Shown: positions 6,276 to 11,475 of the stretch, piece by piece | Layout of the letters: each line of letters starts with the position of its first letter | How positions within the stretch are numbered: position 1 is the stretch's first letter | DNA from: Bacteroidaceae bacterium | GTDB taxonomy: Bacteria; Bacteroidota; Bacteroidia; Bacteroidales; Bacteroidaceae | NCBI GenBank assembly: GCA_017551845.1 | Contig: JAFZKR010000074.1 | Coordinates: 1 to 11,475, forward strand | Length of the DNA stretch: 11,475 bases | Direction of reading: 5' to 3' | Notes under the pieces: model-generated | Seen by the model: only the letters and a program-made list of their open reading frames with translations | Told to the model about the DNA's origin: nothing | The model's database searches: none | Position numbers and translations under genes: made by a program

Positions 6276-7507
6276 TGAGATTCGATATTGATTCATTCAG
6301 AGAGACGGCCGATTCGCTGATACGCAACAAGCGCCGCACCATACTTACCGGTTTCGGAGTATTCTGGGGATTATTCATGCTGCTTTTCATGATAGGTGGA
6401 GGTCAGGGACTTAAAGGGGTATTGGAGAAGAACTTCAACGGGTTTGCATCGAACACCATGATACTTGTATCATCCAACACCTCCAAGCCCTATAAGGGAC
6501 TACCTGAAGGACGCAGTTGGAATCTCAACAGAACTGACATTGAACGTCTCAAGCAGATGTTACCTGAGCTCAGCGTGGTATCACCCATGATAAGCGGATG
6601 GGGAAACTCTGTGGAATACGGAGACAAAAGCTGCACGGCAGGTATCAAGGGAGTTAATTCCGACTATTGCAAAATTGAAATACCCAAACTGCGTTACGGA
6701 CGTTACCTTAACGAAACCGACATCAGAATGGAGCGCAAGGTTTGTGTAATAGGCAAAAGAATATACCAGAGCCTGTTTCCAGATGGCGGTGACCCCTGCG
6801 GCAAGTTCGTGAAGATGGGTGACATCTACCTCCAGATAATAGGAGTGGATTACACCACCAGCAACATAAGTATAAACGGCAGTTCAAGCCAGTCCCTGAT
6901 GATTCCCGCGACACTTGCATCCAGACTCTACAACAGAGGCAATGACGTGGATATCATCTGTCTGACAGGTAAGTCGGGCATACACATGACCGCCCTTGAA
7001 AACAGAGTCCGCAGCATCATTGCCCGTCAGCACTCCTTTGACCCTGATGACACTGAGGCAATGATGATACTCAATACCGAACAGCTGTTCATGATTATTG
7101 ACAATCTGTTCCGTGGTCTCAACTTCCTGATATGGCTGGTAGGTCTGGGTACTCTGCTGGCAGGCTGCATAGGAGTGAGCAACATCATGATGGTGACAGT
7201 AAAGGAGCGCACCATAGAGATAGGAATACGCCGGGCAATAGGCGCCATGCCCGGTGAGATACTCAGCCAGATCATCACTGAGAGCATTGTCCTGACGCTT
7301 GCAGCAGGTAGTGCAGGAATAGTATTCGCAGTAATGCTGCTTAACATATTCGAGAAATCCGTAGGTGACGGGACCGCATTCCAGATATCATTCAACACAG
7401 CCATTCTTGCCGCCTTAATGCTGGCTGTACTGGGTGCGCTTGCCGGACTCACTCCCGCATTGAGGGCAATGGCAGTCAAACCTGTCGATGCCATGCGTGA
7501 TGAATAA
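6275..7507 (+). CDS. MacB-like ABC transporter permease, second of a pair
   Basis: This 410-residue paralogue of the preceding permease has the same plan: TM1 at about 22-44, a periplasmic domain at about 45-280, and TM2-TM4 near 282-307, 337-359 and 382-400. The two align at the N-terminus (LTGFGVFWGLFM against LTGFSVAWGIFM), at TSKPYKGLPEGR against TSKPFQGYKKGR, and at VSNIMMVTVKERTIEIGIRRAIGA. The periplasmic domain is much more divergent and has four cysteines (about 120, 132, 157, 175) that the first copy lacks. The start ATG overlaps the previous stop, and the adaptor begins 30 bp downstream. An ancient tandem duplication is inferred. A heterodimeric permease with the first copy is the simplest reading. 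Confidence 0.92.
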   Translation: MRFDIDSFRETADSLIRNKRRTILTGFGVFWGLFMLLFMIGGGQGLKGVLEKNFNGFASNTMILVSSNTSKPYKGLPEGRSWNLNRTDIERLKQMLPELSVVSPMISGWGNSVEYGDKSCTAGIKGVNSDYCKIEIPKLRYGRYLNETDIRMERKVCVIGKRIYQSLFPDGGDPCGKFVKMGDIYLQIIGVDYTTSNISINGSSSQSLMIPATLASRLYNRGNDVDIICLTGKSGIHMTALENRVRSIIARQHSFDPDDTEAMMILNTEQLFMIIDNLFRGLNFLIWLVGLGTLLAGCIGVSNIMMVTVKERTIEIGIRRAIGAMPGEILSQIITESIVLTLAAGSAGIVFAVMLLNIFEKSVGDGTAFQISFNTAILAALMLAVLGALAGLTPALRAMAVKPVDAMRDE

Positions 7508-7537
7508 AACAGGAAAAAAACGAAAAAAGAAACAGAT

Positions 7538-8692
7538 ATGAAGAAAGTTATCAAGTACATCGTAGTGGCACTCATCGTTGCAGTGCTGGTAGGAACATTC
7601 GTATTCCTCTATAAGAAATCTCAACCCGAGGAGATACGGTATCAGGAATTTACAGCCTCAAAACAGGATATAGCACGTACCACTGTGCTTACCGGCAAGA
7701 TCGTTCCGCGTGACGAGGTCAACATCAAACCCCAGATAAACGGTATCATTGCCGAGATATTCAAAGAGGCGGGACAGACGGTTCAGAAGGGCGAGGTCAT
7801 AGCTCGCCTCACAGTGATTCCTGACATGAACTCACTCTCGGCAGCACAAAGCCGGGTACGCCTGTCAGAGATAAACCTCAAGCAAGCCACCACCAACTTC
7901 GAGCGTGAGAAAGCACTGTTTGAAAAGAAGCTCATAAGCGCCGAGGAGTATGAAAAGGTGGAGCAGTCACTGAACCAGGCCAAGGAGGAATATGCGGCAT
8001 CACAGGAATCGCTTGAGGTTATCCGTGACGGCGTATCATCCAAGAACGCCACTTCCAGTTCCACTCTTATCCGCTCCACGATAACAGGACTGATCCTTGA
8101 CATACCGGTCAAGGTGGGTAACTCTGTCATACAGGCCAACACAATGAATGACGGTACCACTGTTGCCACTGTAGCCAACATGAGCGACCTTATCTTTGAG
8201 GGACAGATTGATGAGACTGAGGTTGGCTCGCTCTATGAGGGAATGCCTCTGGTAATAACCATAGGTGCCCTGCGTGACTATACTTTCGATGCCAGCCTTG
8301 AGTACATCTCTCCTAAGGCCGTTGAAAGCAACGGAGCCAACCAGTTCAAGGTCAAGGCCGCCGTCAAGGTTGATTCCGGACACACCATACGTTCCGGGTA
8401 CAGCGCAAATGCACAGATTGAGCTTGAGAAAAAGGAGAACGTCCTGAGTGTTCCTGAGAGTTCGCTCGAATTCGTCAAGGAGGAAGCATTCGTGCAGCTC
8501 AAGGACGAAAACGGCAAATTCAAACCGGTTATGGTCACCACAGGCATCAGCGACGGAGTGAACATAGAGATCAAAAGCGGTATCGGAGAGGGAGCAGTGG
8601 TACGCGGCCCGCGCATCATAGAGGATGAGACCGATGAGGCTTCAGCAGTACCCGAAGATTCCGAATCAGAAAAAGCCGAAGAGGCAGAATGA
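7538..8692 (+). CDS. MacA/HlyD-type periplasmic adaptor (membrane fusion protein)
   Basis: This 384-residue protein is anchored by one N-terminal helix (about residues 5-24). It then has the first half of a lipoyl/barrel-sandwich domain (VNIKPQINGIIAEIFKEAGQ, about 61-80), a coiled-coil hairpin rich in Glu, Lys and Ala (about 99-166), the second lipoyl half (STITGLILDIPVKVGNSV, about 180-197), a beta-barrel (about 205-275) and a membrane-proximal domain (about 280-360). This is the MacA order. It links the permease pair to the TolC-type channel encoded 25 bp downstream. The last 23 residues form a strongly acidic tail with 12 Asp/Glu and one Lys, which is unusual for the family. The start at 7538 has an A-rich upstream stretch (7511-7531) in place of a clear Shine-Dalgarno. 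Confidence 0.94.
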   Translation: MKKVIKYIVVALIVAVLVGTFVFLYKKSQPEEIRYQEFTASKQDIARTTVLTGKIVPRDEVNIKPQINGIIAEIFKEAGQTVQKGEVIARLTVIPDMNSLSAAQSRVRLSEINLKQATTNFEREKALFEKKLISAEEYEKVEQSLNQAKEEYAASQESLEVIRDGVSSKNATSSSTLIRSTITGLILDIPVKVGNSVIQANTMNDGTTVATVANMSDLIFEGQIDETEVGSLYEGMPLVITIGALRDYTFDASLEYISPKAVESNGANQFKVKAAVKVDSGHTIRSGYSANAQIELEKKENVLSVPESSLEFVKEEAFVQLKDENGKFKPVMVTTGISDGVNIEIKSGIGEGAVVRGPRIIEDETDEASAVPEDSESEKAEEAE

Positions 8693-8717
8693 ACAAACAA
8701 TCAAACATTCCACAGTT

Positions 8718-10037
8718 ATGATTAAGAGAGCATTATTCACCGCAGTCATTGCACTCATATCGGCCGAAGCGTCGTCCGGTGAGGCCTGGACGCTGGAGCG
8801 CTGCATTGACTACGCCATAGAGAACAACATACAGATACGACAGAGTGACATTACCGCTGAACAACGTGATATTGATTACAATACCGCACTCAGCAACCGT
8901 CTGCCGGGCGTTTCGGCCGGAGCTTCACAGAACTGGTCGTTCGGTCGTGGTCTTACAGCCAACAACACCTACGACAACACCAACACCACCAGCACCTCAT
9001 TCAACATCGGAACAGACATGACACTCTTCGCCGGCCGCCGCATGGCTGGCAATGTCAAGCTGGCCGAGCTCAGTCTGGAGGCCGCAAAATCCGATCTGGA
9101 ACGTATCAAGGATGACATCCGTGTTTCAGTAGCACAGGCTTTCATACAGATTGTCTATGACCGCAGCATCCTTGATGTGGCACGTAACCAGGTGACAATC
9201 GATTCCATGCAGGTGGAGCGTCTTTCAGCACTCGCCGCCATAGGGAAGGCCAGTAAAGCTGAGGTGGCCTCACAGGTCGCCACTCTCGCTCAGAGCAGGT
9301 TGTCGGTCACACAGGCTGAGAACAATCTCAACCTGGCAATACTTACTCTCACCCAACTTCTCGAACTGCCGTCGCCTGAAGGATTCACGATAATTGAGCC
9401 TGACACCGAAGAGCTTGATTTCACTATTCCCGACAATCCGGAGAACATTTATGCCCAGGCTCTCGGCATCAAGCCCTCCATCAGAAGCGAAGAACTGCGT
9501 CTGGAGCAGACCGGAACCAGCATTGATATTGCCAAAGGCAGTTTCCTCCCCACCCTCTCACTCAGTGCAGGCGCAGGAACGAACTATTATACCACTTCCA
9601 AGTTCAAGTCCGATTCGTTCGGTGACCAGATAAAGAACAACTTCAGCCAATATGTGGGACTGAACCTTAGTATCCCGGTATTCACACGCAACTCCAATCG
9701 CAACAACCTGCGTTCAGCCAGACTTAACCGGATGAACCAGCAACTGCAGCTGGACAACGCCAAGAAACAGCTCTACAAAGAGATCCAGCAGGCATACTAC
9801 AACGCTGTGGCATCCAAGAGCAGGTATGAAAGCAGCCAGCTGGTAGAGACCAGCGCACAGCAATCCTTCGAGCTGGTACAGGCCAAATATGAGAGCGGAA
9901 AATCAAGCATAACCGAGTTCAACGAATCCAAGAACCGTCTTGTGACAGCTCAGGCCGATGTTATCAAGTACCGCTATGAATACCTATTCAACACCGCCCT
10001 GTTAGAGTTCTACCGCAACAGCACTTTCCAGCTTTGA
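8718..10037 (+). CDS. TolC family outer-membrane efflux protein
   Basis: This 439-residue outer-membrane channel has a signal peptide at residues 1 to about 22 (MIKRALFTAVIALISAEASS). It also shows the two-fold OEP repeat: periplasmic alpha-helices with many Ala, Gln and Leu, and two beta-strand pairs. The first barrel segment is around residues 64-104, with the FGRG motif and an Asn/Thr-rich loop as in Bacteroidetes TolC proteins. The second is around 273-320 (LPTLSLSAGAG to LNLSIPVF). It closes the tripartite exporter by giving an exit duct. An upstream in-frame ATG at 8625 would add 31 residues but lies inside the adaptor gene and would bury the signal peptide behind a Lys/Gln-rich leader, so 8718 is chosen. 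A hairpin terminator follows the stop. Confidence 0.94.
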   Translation: MIKRALFTAVIALISAEASSGEAWTLERCIDYAIENNIQIRQSDITAEQRDIDYNTALSNRLPGVSAGASQNWSFGRGLTANNTYDNTNTTSTSFNIGTDMTLFAGRRMAGNVKLAELSLEAAKSDLERIKDDIRVSVAQAFIQIVYDRSILDVARNQVTIDSMQVERLSALAAIGKASKAEVASQVATLAQSRLSVTQAENNLNLAILTLTQLLELPSPEGFTIIEPDTEELDFTIPDNPENIYAQALGIKPSIRSEELRLEQTGTSIDIAKGSFLPTLSLSAGAGTNYYTTSKFKSDSFGDQIKNNFSQYVGLNLSIPVFTRNSNRNNLRSARLNRMNQQLQLDNAKKQLYKEIQQAYYNAVASKSRYESSQLVETSAQQSFELVQAKYESGKSSITEFNESKNRLVTAQADVIKYRYEYLFNTALLEFYRNSTFQL

Positions 10038-10082
10038 AAGCATCAACATTTGAATTTGACGATAGTTTTTAGTATTTTCACG

Positions 10083-10120
10083 GACGGTGCCACCTGAGAA
10101 AGGTTGTACCGTCATTTTTT
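10083..10120 (+). terminator. Intrinsic terminator of the exporter operon
   Basis: GACGGT (10083-10088) pairs with ACCGTC (10108-10113). Pairing continues through a G-T wobble, a C-G pair and one mismatch to ACCT (10092-10095) with AGGT (10101-10104), closing on GAGAA. Six T follow at 10115-10120. It lies 45 bp beyond the TolC-type stop and 33 bp before the dipeptidase start, so it separates the two units. Confidence 0.88.
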
Positions 10121-10122
10121 AC

Positions 10123-10130
10123 TATCTTTA
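10123..10130 (+). promoter_or_regulatory. Candidate -7 box of the dipeptidase gene
   Basis: TATCTTTA matches TAnnTTTG at 5 of 6 defined positions and lies 22 bp before the ATG at 10153. The only upstream TTG in range (10104-10106) is 16 bp away, inside the terminator stem, which is shorter than the usual 19-21 bp. The call is tentative. Confidence 0.35.
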
Positions 10131-10152
10131 CCACGAACTAACCCGAAAGAGA

Positions 10153-11475
10153 ATGAAACAGTACATTCAACAGAACAAGGAGCGTTTCTTCGACGAACTC
10201 TTTTCAATCCTGAGAATTCCTTCAATAAGTGCCAAGCAGGAGAACAAGCCTGATATGGAACGTTGTGCCAGACGTCTCACGGAACTCCTGCTTGAGGCCG
10301 GAGCCGACCAGGCTCGGGTCATGCCTACTGACGGCAATCCTGTCATCTATGGCGAAAAGATTGTTGATCCCCAATACAAAACCGTTCTGGTCTATGGCCA
10401 CTATGATGTCCAGCCTCCTGAACCCCTCGAGAAATGGAACACTGACCCGTTTGAACCTGTTATCCACGACGACGCAATCTGGTGCCGTGGTGCCAATGAC
10501 GACAAAGGGCAGCTGTTCATGCACATCAAGGCATTCGAGTTCCTGGTACGCACCGGACAACTCAAACATAATGTCAAGTTCATATTCGAAGGCGAGGAGG
10601 AGACAGGCAGCCCGTCACTGCCTGCATTCATCAAAGCCAACAAGAAGCTTCTTGCTGCCGATATCTGCCTGGTATCGGACACCACGATGATATCGGACAA
10701 GGTACCCTCCATCAACTGTGGAATGCGAGGTCTGGCATATCTGGAAGTGAAGGTCACCGGTCCCAACAAGGATCTCCACTCCGGCCATTACGGAGGTGCG
10801 GTGGCCAATCCCATCAACGTACTTTGTGACCTGGTTTCTTCACTCATTGACAAGGACGGACGCATAACCATACCCGGATTCTACGATAAAGTAGTGGAAC
10901 TTACGTCCGAAGAACGCAAGATGCTGGCCCGCGCTCCATTCGACATGGATGAGTATAAGCAGTTCCTTGACATAAACGAGGTAAAGGGAGAGAAAGGATA
11001 CACCACACTGGAACGCACCGGCATACGTCCGTCGCTCGATGTGTGCGGTATCTGGGGCGGTTACACCGGACAGGGAGCAAAAACAGTCCTGCCCAGCGAA
11101 GCCCATGCCAAGATCTCGATGCGGTTGGTTCCCAATCAGACCAGCGCAGAGATATCAAGGCTGTTCATGGACCATTTCCTGAGCATAGCACCGCCTTACG
11201 TTAAAGTAGAGATAACTCCATACGAGAGCGGAGACGGATTCCTCATCCCTATTTCATCGGCTGCATACAAGGCCGCATCACGAGCTATGGCCGAGGTCTA
11301 TGGCATTGAGCCCGTACCGAGCCGTGGCGGAGGCAGCATACCCATACTGGCTGAGTTCCAGAAAGTGCTTGGTCTCGATCCGCTGCTCATGGGATTCGGG
11401 CTTGAGCGGGACACCATCCACAGCCCCAATGAAAGTTATCTGCTCCGCCAATTCTATGCAGGAATGGAGAGCATA
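10153..11475 (+). CDS. M20 family metallopeptidase (carnosinase-like dipeptidase), 3' end cut off
   Basis: The frame is open from ATG 10153 to the edge, giving 441 residues. The family is usually about 450-470, so only a short C-terminal piece is missing. The di-zinc site is complete: GHYDVQP (His83, Asp85), RGANDDKGQ (bridging Asp116), EGEEETGS (general base Glu149, metal ligand Glu150), SDT (Asp176) and HSPNE (His423). The lid/dimerisation domain lies at about 195-320 and begins near LEVKVTGPNKDLHSGHYGG, whose His residues are expected to reach across the dimer. The motifs fit the M20 cytosolic dipeptidase/carnosinase-like group better than succinyl-diaminopimelate desuccinylase. No signal peptide is seen, so it should act in the cytoplasm on short peptides. 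It follows the exporter terminator on the same strand and looks independently transcribed. Exact peptide preference cannot be read from sequence. Confidence 0.93.
   Translation, partial: MKQYIQQNKERFFDELFSILRIPSISAKQENKPDMERCARRLTELLLEAGADQARVMPTDGNPVIYGEKIVDPQYKTVLVYGHYDVQPPEPLEKWNTDPFEPVIHDDAIWCRGANDDKGQLFMHIKAFEFLVRTGQLKHNVKFIFEGEEETGSPSLPAFIKANKKLLAADICLVSDTTMISDKVPSINCGMRGLAYLEVKVTGPNKDLHSGHYGGAVANPINVLCDLVSSLIDKDGRITIPGFYDKVVELTSEERKMLARAPFDMDEYKQFLDINEVKGEKGYTTLERTGIRPSLDVCGIWGGYTGQGAKTVLPSEAHAKISMRLVPNQTSAEISRLFMDHFLSIAPPYVKVEITPYESGDGFLIPISSAAYKAASRAMAEVYGIEPVPSRGGGSIPILAEFQKVLGLDPLLMGFGLERDTIHSPNESYLLRQFYAGMESI

Noticed and set aside
7027..7575. A 182-codon minus-strand open frame over the end of the second permease
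   Set aside because: It is a shadow of the permease coding strand with Ser/Met/Pro-rich low-complexity composition and no supporting signals.
4278..10037. The idea that the operon is a LolCDE lipoprotein-release system
   Set aside because: The ATPase and permeases are of the shared superfamily, but the dedicated adaptor and TolC-type channel in the same operon indicate a tripartite exporter.
10229..10690. A 153-codon plus-strand open frame inside the dipeptidase gene
   Set aside because: It is out of frame with a complete set of M20 metal-binding motifs and has no domain of its own.

Overview
This window looks like ordinary chromosomal DNA from a gut-type Bacteroidales bacterium (Bacteroides/Prevotella relatives). 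The evidence is the start sites, which lack strong Shine-Dalgarno sequences and follow A-rich leaders; promoter-like boxes of the Bacteroidetes form (TTG, about 20 bp, TAnnTTTG); a lipoprotein GH3 enzyme of the xylosidase type; and BlaI/M56 and TolC proteins in their Bacteroidetes forms. No rRNA, tRNA, CRISPR array, insertion sequence or phage gene was seen.

Layout. Positions 1-1207 (minus strand) hold a two-gene BlaI-type repressor / M56 BlaR1-type sensor protease unit. The sensor runs off the left edge. The repressor has a perfect 7+7 bp palindrome in its own very short leader. Positions 1354-1388 hold a strong hairpin that ends the next unit. Positions 1404-4049 (minus) encode an 881-residue secreted GH3 glycosidase with an inserted PA14 domain, which itself carries a glycine/phenylalanine-rich loop. 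Positions 4050-4277 are a divergent promoter region. Positions 4278-10037 (plus) form a five-gene tripartite exporter operon: MacB/LolD-type ATPase, two different full-length MacB-type permeases, a MacA/HlyD-type adaptor and a TolC-type outer-membrane channel. Gaps within it are 0-30 bp, and a hairpin terminator follows at 10083-10120. From 10153 to the right edge (plus) is a nearly complete M20 family dipeptidase.

How the parts work together. The exporter operon supplies every layer of a MacAB-TolC-like machine, with a heterologous permease pair in place of the single fused MacB chain. Its substrate cannot be read from sequence. The GH3 enzyme probably trims plant or host glycan oligosaccharides in the periplasm. 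The BlaI/M56 pair is probably an autoregulated, cell-envelope-responsive switch whose targets are not visible here. I found no convincing evidence of a wholly new system. The points most worth checking are the Gly/Phe-rich loop inside the GH3 PA14 domain, the operator in the repressor leader, the 8-bp-phased ACTAA triplet at the exporter promoter, and the paired permeases.
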